Assembly: GCF_017161265.1 (NCBI RefSeq)
Contig: NZ_CP031393.1
Location: 744,001-808,000 of the forward strand
DNA from: Treponema medium
Lineage (GTDB): Bacteria > Spirochaetota > Spirochaetia > Treponematales > Treponemataceae
Length of the DNA stretch: 64,000 nt
Reading direction: 5' to 3'
The notes below the pieces were generated by a model. It saw only the letters and a list, made by a program, of their open reading frames with translations, was not told the DNA's origin and searched no databases. The position numbers and the translations under genes are program-made. Positions 52,951 through 60,624 of the stretch are shown piece after piece; positions within the stretch are counted from its first letter, which is position 1, and the number at the start of each line of letters is the position of its first letter.

Positions 52951-54039
52951 ATGCATTCCTATTACTATGAGGACAACCTCACTGCTCTTCAGGCAAAATT
53001 TGCCGCTCAAAAATTAGCATTTGCACCGGCAGCTTTTCAAACGGCAAAAGCAATGGTCGATTTACATATCTTGCAAGTTATAGAAGATTCAAAAACAGCC
53101 GGCTTAACGATAGAAGCTATCATCAATAAGACCGGTCTTTCTTCATATACCGTAAAACTGCTGATGGAGTTCAGCTTGAGTTTAGAGTTGGTAAAGATTA
53201 TTCCGAAATCCGAACCACAGGCTTATGTATTGGGTAAGACCGGCTATTTTTTACTCAATGATGAGTTGACACAAGCAAATATGAATTTTATCAATGATGT
53301 ATGCTATCAAGGACTTTTTTATTTACAAGACAGTTTAAAAACAGGAAAGCCCGCCGGATTAAAGGTGTTTGGGAATTGGGATACCATTTATCAAGGCTTA
53401 GCTTCTTTGCCGGAACAGGTAAAGAAAAGCTGGTTTGCGTTTGACCATTATTATTCCGACAGTATTTTCGGTGCAGCATTACCCATCGTATTTAAAGAAA
53501 ATCCCCGGCATATAATGGACATCGGCAGCAATACGGGAAAGTTTACCAAGGCAGCTCTTTCGTATAATAATCAGGTGTTAGTGACGATGGTTGATTTGGC
53601 GGGACAGATTGCGATGGCGCAAAATAATCCCGAATTGAAACCGTTTAAAGATCGGATTGAAAGTTATCCCACCAATATTCTGAATCCTGATGAACAGTTG
53701 CCGTCAAATGTGGACACCGTGTGGATGAGCCAGTTTTTAGATTGTTTTTCTCTTGATGAAATTCAAGGGATTGTAAGAAAAATAAAAAAGAATGTTCCAC
53801 CTCATTGCAATATCTTCGTACTTGAACCGCTATGGGATATGCAGCGGTTTGAAGCGGCAAGCTATTCAATTCAAGCAACATCGATTTACTTTGCGGCAAT
53901 GGCAAACGGCAACAGCAAAATGTATTCATATTCGGACTTAGTCGGCGCGATTGAAGCCGCCGGTTGTACGTTGGTACGGGCGCACCATAATCTCGGTATC
54001 AACTCGTATTCGCTGTTGCAATTTTCTCCCCGCTCATAG
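52951..54039 (+). CDS. SAM-dependent methyltransferase (APE cluster, ApeB-like)
   Basis: A 362-residue methyltransferase. An N-terminal dimerisation/winged-helix part (residues ~15-110, QTAKAMVDLHILQVIEDSKT), then the Rossmann domain with the SAM loop IMDIGSNTGKF near residue 188, VDLAGQIAMAQ (second acidic residue), and TVWMSQFLDCFSLDE. Resembles O-methyltransferase-type proteins. First gene of the cluster; 8 bases to the next. In aryl-polyene clusters a methyltransferase modifies the aromatic head group. Confidence 0.8.
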   Translation: MHSYYYEDNLTALQAKFAAQKLAFAPAAFQTAKAMVDLHILQVIEDSKTAGLTIEAIINKTGLSSYTVKLLMEFSLSLELVKIIPKSEPQAYVLGKTGYFLLNDELTQANMNFINDVCYQGLFYLQDSLKTGKPAGLKVFGNWDTIYQGLASLPEQVKKSWFAFDHYYSDSIFGAALPIVFKENPRHIMDIGSNTGKFTKAALSYNNQVLVTMVDLAGQIAMAQNNPELKPFKDRIESYPTNILNPDEQLPSNVDTVWMSQFLDCFSLDEIQGIVRKIKKNVPPHCNIFVLEPLWDMQRFEAASYSIQATSIYFAAMANGNSKMYSYSDLVGAIEAAGCTLVRAHHNLGINSYSLLQFSPRS

Positions 54040-54047
54040 GAATAACA

Positions 54048-54797
54048 ATGAAGAGCTGGAATTGCACGATACTGGACAGTTTTTTCTGGGAACCGGCGGA
54101 AGACTCACAAGAAGTTGACGTTTCGTTTGTACCGATGATGCTGAGAAGACGATGCAGCCAATTCACCAAACTCTGTTTTTCTGCCTCACATCAATCCATA
54201 ACGGAAGGTAAAGATTTGCCGGTTATTTCAGTATCAAAATACGGAGAAATTCAACGGCAGTATGCTATTTCAAAAAAAATAATCGAAACAAAAGAGGTAT
54301 CTCCGACTGCGTTCAGTTTTTCGGTGTTTAATACGGCAATTGCATTGCTGGGTATTTCACTGAAAAATCATGCATCGGCTCAAGCGTTCAGTACCATGTC
54401 GTACCAACTGGAAGCGGGTTTGATTCACGCGCTTTCATTTTTGGAAAACCACAGCGAAGAAGAAAAGTTGTTGCTGTTAGTAGGCGAAGAACGGTTGCCG
54501 GAAGCGTATCAAAATATTTCCGCTGAAAAAAACATCCCGTTTATCGCGGCCTTCTTACTTTCATTGCACGGTAACGGGTACACGGTACGGTTCTCTTCTA
54601 TGCCGCCGCAAGACCGATGCAGCTCTGACGTATATAACAATGATAACGCACTTGCTGATAACACAGGTGTTATAGAGAATAGCGACAGTCCGGAAAATTA
54701 TGATCAGTGTAAGCGTTTTATTCGCTTTGTGCAAAGCCCTGCAGGTACGCCAACTTCCATTCACATAAATCGATTAGAGATATTCAAAAATGAATAA
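54048..54797 (+). CDS. Beta-ketoacyl-synthase N-terminal-like protein (chain-length-factor-like)
   Basis: A 249-residue protein with only the N-terminal half of the ketosynthase fold (Ketoacyl-synt_2 type): SEPTAFSFSVFNTAIALLGI-like segment (SPTAFSFSVFNTAIALLGIS) with no catalytic Cys-His-His set. Such partial KS proteins, ApeC-like, belong to aryl-polyene and resorcinol clusters. AGGA lies before the ATG. The stop overlaps the next ATG by 8 bases, so it is translationally coupled. Confidence 0.7.
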   Translation: MKSWNCTILDSFFWEPAEDSQEVDVSFVPMMLRRRCSQFTKLCFSASHQSITEGKDLPVISVSKYGEIQRQYAISKKIIETKEVSPTAFSFSVFNTAIALLGISLKNHASAQAFSTMSYQLEAGLIHALSFLENHSEEEKLLLLVGEERLPEAYQNISAEKNIPFIAAFLLSLHGNGYTVRFSSMPPQDRCSSDVYNNDNALADNTGVIENSDSPENYDQCKRFIRFVQSPAGTPTSIHINRLEIFKNE

Positions 54798-55566
54798 ATT
54801 ACGACAGCTTAGAAATATTGTAGGAAAACTCGTTTGTTTTGTATATTTCGGACTCAGTTCGCTTTTTGCTTCATTTATTATATTTCCTCTGATCTATGTG
54901 TTTATATGGGAAAAGAAGGCACGATATAATGCAAAAATTGCCGTTGTCCGCGGGCATTTTTCATTTTTTATTTGGTTGATGTGTTGGTTAGCTCATTACA
55001 AAATCGATACCTCGGCTATACAAAAATATAAAGATATGCGCTCTACGGTTGTCGTTGCAAATCATCCTTCACTCATCGATATTGTTGTTCTTATTTCTGC
55101 CGTACCACATCCCGACTGTATTGTTGCAGGGCGTCTTTTTAATAATTTCTGGATACGGAAGATTGTTGGACAACTCTTTGTTGATTCGTTTGCAGATGCT
55201 GAAGTATTATTGGAGCGTTGTCGAAAATCTTTACATGACGGTAATAATATGATAATCTTTCCTGAAGGGACTCGTACTAGACCTGAGACTGCCGGAAAAC
55301 CTCTTAAAAGAGGGGCTGCCCAAATTGCTTTACGGGCAGGCGCTGATGTGTTGCCTATTCATATAAAAACTGAAAATCTTGTAGGATTAGGAAAACATGA
55401 ATCTCTACTAAAAGTACACGTCAATGGTTATGCTCAACTGATATTGGAACCTCATGCGATGCTTGCGATAGATTCATTTAATCATGAACCTTTTGCTCAG
55501 GCAGCAAGAACACTGACAGAAGCAATACGGAATACAATTTTTGCGGAGGATGGTTGTGAATACTAA
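54790..55566 (+). CDS. PlsC-type acyltransferase (ApeD-like)
   Basis: A 258-residue membrane acyltransferase. Hydrophobic N-terminus (SSLFASFIIFPLIYVFI), then the H-x4-D motif in VVVANHPSLIDIVV and the substrate motif IIFPEGTRTRPETAGKPL. 1-acylglycerol-3-phosphate-acyltransferase-like proteins occur in APE clusters and transfer the polyene chain or an acyl group to a lipid. Overlaps the neighbours on both sides. Confidence 0.87.
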   Translation: MNKLRQLRNIVGKLVCFVYFGLSSLFASFIIFPLIYVFIWEKKARYNAKIAVVRGHFSFFIWLMCWLAHYKIDTSAIQKYKDMRSTVVVANHPSLIDIVVLISAVPHPDCIVAGRLFNNFWIRKIVGQLFVDSFADAEVLLERCRKSLHDGNNMIIFPEGTRTRPETAGKPLKRGAAQIALRAGADVLPIHIKTENLVGLGKHESLLKVHVNGYAQLILEPHAMLAIDSFNHEPFAQAARTLTEAIRNTIFAEDGCEY

Positions 55567-55828
55567 AGAAGAAATCCAAAACGAGATTAAGAAGATCATT
55601 ATTCAGTCGTTGGATTTGGAAGATGTAAAACCGGAAGATATCGATGCGGAAGCGCCCCTTTTTGTTGAAGGGGAAGGTTTAAGCTTGGATTCGATTGATG
55701 CGCTGGAACTCGGTGTTGCGCTAAAAAAGCAATTCGGTATCAGTTTTTCTCAAAATGAAGAGGACAATAAAAAGCATTTTTATTCGGTGGCAACTCTGAG
55801 CGATTTTATCAGTAAAAACGCTGTATAA
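55556..55828 (+). CDS. Acyl carrier protein 1 (ApeE-like)
   Basis: A 90-residue ACP with GLSLDSIDALELGV, the Ser of DS being the phosphopantetheine site. Start set at the GTG at 55556, with GGAGG upstream; an earlier ATG exists at 55541. Overlaps the acyltransferase by 11 bases. Confidence 0.88.
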   Translation: MNTKEEIQNEIKKIIIQSLDLEDVKPEDIDAEAPLFVEGEGLSLDSIDALELGVALKKQFGISFSQNEEDNKKHFYSVATLSDFISKNAV

Positions 55829-55863
55829 CCTGTATAATATATATACGCATAACAAATGATAAA

Positions 55864-55901
55864 AGGCATCTCAAAAGTCTATTTCAGTTTTTACGGATGC
55901 T
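55864..55901. repeat. Degenerate dispersed hairpin between two acp genes
   Basis: AGGCATCTCAAAAGTC / AGTTTTTACGGATGCTC, a decayed member of the GGGCATCTCTAAAAA family, in the 98-bp gap. Confidence 0.45.
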
Positions 55902-55926
55902 CGAATGATAAGGATAGGAGTATAAC

Positions 55927-56166
55927 ATGAAGAAAGAAGAACTCTTTGAAGAAGTAAAAAAAATTCTGACGGAGAAATTCGAAATCGAAGAATCGAAAAT
56001 TACGCTGGATTCAAATATTGTTACCGATCTCGATCTTGACAGTATTGATATTATCGATTTGATTGTTACGCTGAACAATATGCTGAAGCTGAACGTATCG
56101 GCAGCGGATTTTAAGGATAAAAGAACGCTCTCGGAAATTCTTGATGTTATTTGCAATGCAGTATAA
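55927..56166 (+). CDS. Acyl carrier protein 2 (ApeF-like)
   Basis: A 79-residue ACP with DLDLDSIDIIDLIV carrying the phosphopantetheine Ser. AGGAG lies before the ATG. Two separate ACPs (one for the starter, one for elongation) are a mark of aryl-polyene clusters. Confidence 0.9.
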   Translation: MKKEELFEEVKKILTEKFEIEESKITLDSNIVTDLDLDSIDIIDLIVTLNNMLKLNVSAADFKDKRTLSEILDVICNAV

Positions 56167-56213
56167 AAAACATCGGCGGAGCTACAGCCGGTATTGTTAA
56201 TTGAGGACGTCCG

Positions 56214-57944
56214 ATGTTTAAACTACTGAGTAAAACTGATTTTTATAGCTTACGAGATTCATCCCAGCCTTTTCTTGTAGATAGTTCGAGTACAGACAAT
56301 AAAACCATTGCCGATTTTGTGCATGATATTGCGATAGTATATCCACATTTTTCTGCACGCCAAGAGACCGTTTTTCTGATCTTTTCGGAAAATATCTATG
56401 AATTTATGGTGATATTCTTTACCGCGCTGTTAGCAAAAAAGAAAGTATGTTTACTCAACACAAATAAATATGCGTATATCAAAGGCCTCTTTAATGATGA
56501 TACGCTGTTTATATCCGACACATCTGAAACTCAGTTGAGTGTTTCACAGCTGTTATGCGATGCTGCAAATACAACACATACGGACTCAATCGATTGCGCA
56601 ATCTTAAAAGGACTGACAATCAGCCCTGCCGCCGATATTCATTTTTATACTTCCGGCAGTACCGGCAAACCGAAGGTTATCGAGAAAAAGTTTTCTCATC
56701 TTGAACGGGAAGTAGAAGAACTGTTCGCGTGTTTTGGTGAAGACATAACCGACAGTTTATTTCTAACTTCCGTGTTTCATTATCATGTGTACGGCTTCTT
56801 ATTTTATGTTTTACTTCCCTTTGCCGTACAATGCCCGATTTTCTCAAACCGCATTAACTATTTGGAAACCTGTGCCGGTTTTTCGTCGTGGAAAAAAATT
56901 ACTTTTGTCAGCAGCCCTGCTTTCTTAAAACGGATTGTAAAAATTCCGCTGACACCTTCTACGCAGTGGACTGTTTTTTCTTCTGCAGGAGCGCTTGATG
57001 CCGCGGGGAGTTCAAATTGCGCAGATATTTTCGGAACGGAAGCAATCGAAATATACGGTAGTACCGAAACAGGCGGTATTGCGTGGCGCAAGCAAAAAAC
57101 AAATCCGCTGTGGCGCCCGTTCCCTTGCGTTAGCATATCAGCTGCTCCGGATAATACCTTTACCGCACGCTCTCCCTACTTTGACGGAACCGTTATGGGA
57201 GGGGATTTAATAGCGTGTACCGATGAGGGGTTGTTTACCTTGCTGGGAAGAGTTGACTCTACGGTAAAAATCGAAGGGCGCCGTATCGATTTAAAAGATA
57301 TAGATACAAAGCTTTTAGCGCTGTCCGATTGCGCCGATTGTCATACGATTTACCATAAAACAAACCGCCGCGAACAGACGGTGTCTTTTATCGTATTAAA
57401 AAAAGATACTCCGCTCTATACGCTATACTTGGAAGATGAGCAAGCTGTAAAAAAGCACATACAAGATTATTTATACGCTTATTTTGATAAAACGCTTGCA
57501 CCGAGAAAAATTTATATACTGGATGCTATTCCGAAAAATGCAATGGGAAAAATTAACCATGCGCAACTGGAAAGTTTGTTAAACCGCGCAGCTCCTTATG
57601 AGTATACTGCGCAGCCTATCTGTTTTACGGATGGGCATTATTCGGTAAAAATCGATATCAGCTTTCCTGAAACTTCGTTCTTTTTTCGCGGGCATTTTGA
57701 CGGGTTTCCGCTTGTACCGGCGGTGGCGCAAATTAAAACGGCATTCGATATTTCAAAAAAATTGTTTTCGCATCCTTTGTATATTAAGACGGCAAAAAAA
57801 CTAAAATATACCAATATGATTCATCCCGGTATTCCGCTGATACTTTCTCTGGACTTTTTTCCACAGGGTAAAAAGCTGTCCTTTTCTTTTTCCGATGCAG
57901 ATAAAATCTATTCTTCCGGTATATTACATTTAGAAGGCTTTTGA
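56214..57944 (+). CDS. AMP-ligase fused to hotdog dehydratase (ApeH-ApeI-like)
   Basis: A 576-residue fusion. Residues ~1-460 form an adenylating ligase: FYTSGSTGKPKVIEKKF (P-loop), EIYGSTETGGIAWR and LGRVDSTVKIEGRRIDLKDI. Residues ~475-576 form a FabZ-like hotdog domain with the catalytic FRGHFDGFPLVPAVAQ. Ligase domain would activate an aryl acid and load it on the ACP; dehydratase would act in elongation. The fusion of these two steps is the notable feature. GAGGA lies upstream of the ATG. Overlaps the next gene as TGATG. Confidence 0.87.
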   Translation: MFKLLSKTDFYSLRDSSQPFLVDSSSTDNKTIADFVHDIAIVYPHFSARQETVFLIFSENIYEFMVIFFTALLAKKKVCLLNTNKYAYIKGLFNDDTLFISDTSETQLSVSQLLCDAANTTHTDSIDCAILKGLTISPAADIHFYTSGSTGKPKVIEKKFSHLEREVEELFACFGEDITDSLFLTSVFHYHVYGFLFYVLLPFAVQCPIFSNRINYLETCAGFSSWKKITFVSSPAFLKRIVKIPLTPSTQWTVFSSAGALDAAGSSNCADIFGTEAIEIYGSTETGGIAWRKQKTNPLWRPFPCVSISAAPDNTFTARSPYFDGTVMGGDLIACTDEGLFTLLGRVDSTVKIEGRRIDLKDIDTKLLALSDCADCHTIYHKTNRREQTVSFIVLKKDTPLYTLYLEDEQAVKKHIQDYLYAYFDKTLAPRKIYILDAIPKNAMGKINHAQLESLLNRAAPYEYTAQPICFTDGHYSVKIDISFPETSFFFRGHFDGFPLVPAVAQIKTAFDISKKLFSHPLYIKTAKKLKYTNMIHPGIPLILSLDFFPQGKKLSFSFSDADKIYSSGILHLEGF

Positions 57945-58717
57945 TGAACAGTGCTTCTGATGCATGGACGTATTGTTTTTTAATACCCGTTTATAACCAT
58001 GCTGCTCTTTTAGAACACACTATTCCGCGCTTTTTATCGTTCGGTATTCCGCTCATTATTGTTGATGACGGTAGTAATGAAGAAAATAAAGCAATCTTAA
58101 AAAGAATAGCGGACAGCAGTTCTGATATTGTGTTAATCAGCAACAGTAAAAACAACGGTAAAGGTGTTGCGATAAAACAGGGAATTGCGTATTGCAAACA
58201 GCACGCTATTGATTTTGCATTTCAAGTCGATGCGGACAATCAGCATAGCCTTGCGGCGGTTCCTGCTTTTATGAGCCGGAGCAGAGCGCAAAAAAATAAA
58301 AAGCATAGCATTATCGGCTATCCTGTTTACGACAGCACCGTGCCATCGATACGCAGAGACGGGAGAAAAGTTTCCAATTTTTTTGTTTCCATTACAACGC
58401 TTATACCGGATGTGCGTGACTCCTTGTGCGGTTTTAGGATTTATCCCGTAGCCGAAACATGGAAAATATACCGCAATCCGCTTATCAGCAAAAGAATGCC
58501 GATTGATATGGAGCTATTGACCCGCCTCTATTGGAGAGGTGTGTCGATTATCTATCTGCCTGTCGATGTAACCTATCCTGAGAACGGCAGCTCTCATTAT
58601 AAAGCGTTTCGTGATACGGTTATCTTGAGCGCAAAACATGCATTCTTATGCTGCGAAATGTTTTTTCGATTTCCCGTTATCTTTTTTTATGCACTTAAAC
58701 GGCGGTTGCATCCATGA
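57944..58717 (+). CDS. Family-2 glycosyltransferase (ApeJ N-terminal-like)
   Basis: A 257-residue GT-A glycosyltransferase: FLIPVYNHAALLEHTIPRF, IIVDDGSNEENKA, FQVDADNQHSLAA (DxD) and DSLCGFRIYPVAET. Start at the ATG 57944, overlapping the ligase stop. Its partner, the LpxL-like acyltransferase, begins with an ATGA overlap. In many APE clusters these two activities are said to be one protein; here they are separate. Confidence 0.88.
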   Translation: MNSASDAWTYCFLIPVYNHAALLEHTIPRFLSFGIPLIIVDDGSNEENKAILKRIADSSSDIVLISNSKNNGKGVAIKQGIAYCKQHAIDFAFQVDADNQHSLAAVPAFMSRSRAQKNKKHSIIGYPVYDSTVPSIRRDGRKVSNFFVSITTLIPDVRDSLCGFRIYPVAETWKIYRNPLISKRMPIDMELLTRLYWRGVSIIYLPVDVTYPENGSSHYKAFRDTVILSAKHAFLCCEMFFRFPVIFFYALKRRLHP

Positions 58718-59655
58718 AGCATTGGTCAAAGATGAAAGAAGTATCCGGTAACGGATTTGCCCTGCGACTGTTCTTTTTCATCTATAACATTTTGCATCTT
58801 CAATATATTTTTATTCTGCTCCGTCCGCTAGCCTTTTTTTATTATTGTTTCTCCCCAGCAAAACGGGCTGTGTCCGCTGCGTTTTTTAAACGTATTGCAC
58901 ACTATAATCCGGCGATCAAACCATCCGCTCAAACAGTGTACCGTCATTTTTATTCATTCAGTCTTTCACTGGTCGAACGCATCGCCGCGTGGAAACAGGA
59001 TATAAAGGTTTCAGATCTCATCATAAAAAACCGTGACGTGTATCAAGAAATTATTACCGGTCTTAAAGAAAAAAAAGGCTGCTTTTTTTTATGTTCGCAT
59101 TTAGGCAATATCGATTTGTTGCGGGCATTGGCAATACAGGATAATAAAGACGGCGTGCATACAACTAAGGTAAATATCATTATTGACACGACTATGTCGC
59201 CCCGATTCAATTCATTCATGCGTTCAATTCAAGAAAAATTTGACATCAATCTGATCAATTCCCGTACCGTCGGACTTGAGACCGCATTACTGCTGCAGGA
59301 AAAACTTGATGGGGGTGAAATAATCGTCATGGCAGGAGATCGCACACCTTCCGAACATACTCAAAGAACTGTTCCCGTTCCGTTTTTAGGAGATGCGATT
59401 GCGTTACCTTATGGAGCTTTTTTATTACCCATTATACTAAAAGCTCCGTTGTATTATTTTTTTGCGTTGCGGGAAAACGATGCCTTTGTGTCAAAGTATG
59501 ATTTTTTTCTATATAAATCTTCGGCGATTACGGAGAAAAAGAAAAAAGATGAAATGATCCATGCGTTAATGCATGAATATGTTGAGCTTTTAGAAAAAAA
59601 GGTGTTAGAATATCCATTGCAGTGGTATAATTTTTTTGATATCTGGGCAGGGTAA
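58714..59655 (+). CDS. LpxL/HtrB-like lysophospholipid acyltransferase (ApeJ C-terminal-like)
   Basis: A 313-residue membrane-bound acyltransferase. Hydrophobic N-terminus (LRLFFFIYNILHLQYIFILL), then GCFFLCSHLGNIDLLR (catalytic His and acidic residue) and IIVMAGDRTPSEHTQRTVPV. Would acylate a lipid carrier in the outer membrane pathway. The stop codon lies inside the arm of a large fold-back (59650-59881). Confidence 0.87.
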   Translation: MKHWSKMKEVSGNGFALRLFFFIYNILHLQYIFILLRPLAFFYYCFSPAKRAVSAAFFKRIAHYNPAIKPSAQTVYRHFYSFSLSLVERIAAWKQDIKVSDLIIKNRDVYQEIITGLKEKKGCFFLCSHLGNIDLLRALAIQDNKDGVHTTKVNIIIDTTMSPRFNSFMRSIQEKFDINLINSRTVGLETALLLQEKLDGGEIIVMAGDRTPSEHTQRTVPVPFLGDAIALPYGAFLLPIILKAPLYYFFALRENDAFVSKYDFFLYKSSAITEKKKKDEMIHALMHEYVELLEKKVLEYPLQWYNFFDIWAG

Positions 59656-59881
59656 ACGCATCAGGCTGTTTTTTTAACATCCCCGCAAAAAAATTGATAC
59701 TATTCGACCAGAGTACGCCAAGGAATTGACATCCATGTCAATTCCTTGGCTGCCAGTTTTTTTCAAAAACTGGTTTCTGTTTATCACCCTGCCATCCTTG
59801 GCAGTTCTGTCTGCGGTTCAAATGGTCTCACAGTCTCAATTTTTTCGCGATTCTTCTCTACTCTGCCTGATGCGTTTACCC
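59650..59881. repeat. Large fold-back element A with nested hairpins
   Basis: Outer arms GGGTAAACGCATCAGGC (59650-59666) and its exact complement at 59865-59881. Inside: CCAAGGAATTGACAT-CC-ATGTCAATTCCTTGG (59718-59749), CCAGTTTTT-TTC-AAAAACTGG (59753-59773), CTGCCA-TCCT-TGGCAG (59789-59804). Bases 59813-59835 match the loop of the fold-back at 8339-8361, inverted. The right arm is followed by GTGCGAAATTTT-AAAT-AAAATTTCGCAC. The remaining bases to 60075 hold the antitoxin's upstream region. Confidence 0.8.
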
Positions 59882-60075
59882 TTTTCTCGGAAAAATGTGC
59901 GAAATTTTAAATAAAATTTCGCACAGAAGGAAGGTAACCGCTAAAAATATTTATAATGCGGTTGCCCTGGATATATGGGCTGAAACAGTAGATTAAAATC
60001 GTAGAATAGAAACAATATAAATGCCTTGTAAATCGGTATCAATAAGATGTATATTTATATCAAAGAGGTGCGGTT

Positions 60076-60342
60076 ATGAATCAGTCTGCTTTTAGTGTGA
60101 GAATGGATACTCAATTAAAAAAAGATTTTTCTCTTATTTGTGAAGATTTTGGCATATCTGTTTCAACGGCATTTACATTATTTGCAAAAGCGGTTGTTCG
60201 GGAACACCGGATTCCTTTTGAAATAAAAAGCGATTTGCCAAACACTTTAACGATGCGAACAATAGAACTTGCAGAGACCGGAAAAGAATTACACGGCCCT
60301 TTTTCATCAATACATGATTTAAGGGAATCGCTCAATGCTTGA
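60076..60342 (+). CDS. RelB/DinJ-family antitoxin
   Basis: An 88-residue antitoxin: MNQSAFSVRMDTQLKKDFSL ribbon-helix-helix N-terminus and the DLPNTLTMRTIELAETGK linker and toxin-binding tail. GAGGTG lies upstream of the ATG. Overlaps the toxin by 8 bases. Confidence 0.87.
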   Translation: MNQSAFSVRMDTQLKKDFSLICEDFGISVSTAFTLFAKAVVREHRIPFEIKSDLPNTLTMRTIELAETGKELHGPFSSIHDLRESLNA

Positions 60343-60607
60343 GATTGTATACACAACGCAATTTAAAAGGGACTACAAGCTTGCACAAAAGCGAGGGGTT
60401 GATGTTGAAGAATTGTTCAAAGTCATTGAAATGCTTCAAAACCAAGAGCCTTTACCTCCGGAGAAAAAAGATCATATCTTACATGGAAATTATAAAGGGT
60501 ATAGAGAATGCCATGTTCGTCCGGACTTGCTCTTAATTTATAAAATAAAAGATAAAGAATTGGAATTGGTTCTTTTTAGAACCGGAACGCATTCTGACCT
60601 GTATTGA
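60335..60607 (+). CDS. YafQ-family RelE-like mRNA interferase toxin
   Basis: A 90-residue toxin of the YafQ type: MLEIVYTTQFKRDYKLAQKR, then HILHGNYKGYRECHVRPDLLLIYKI and LVLFRTGTHSDLY with the C-terminal basic and His residues. Cleaves mRNA at the ribosome. This module sits in the middle of the APE cluster and is probably a later insertion. Confidence 0.88.
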   Translation: MLEIVYTTQFKRDYKLAQKRGVDVEELFKVIEMLQNQEPLPPEKKDHILHGNYKGYRECHVRPDLLLIYKIKDKELELVLFRTGTHSDLY

Positions 60608-60624
60608 TGAGAAGGAGAATAAGA

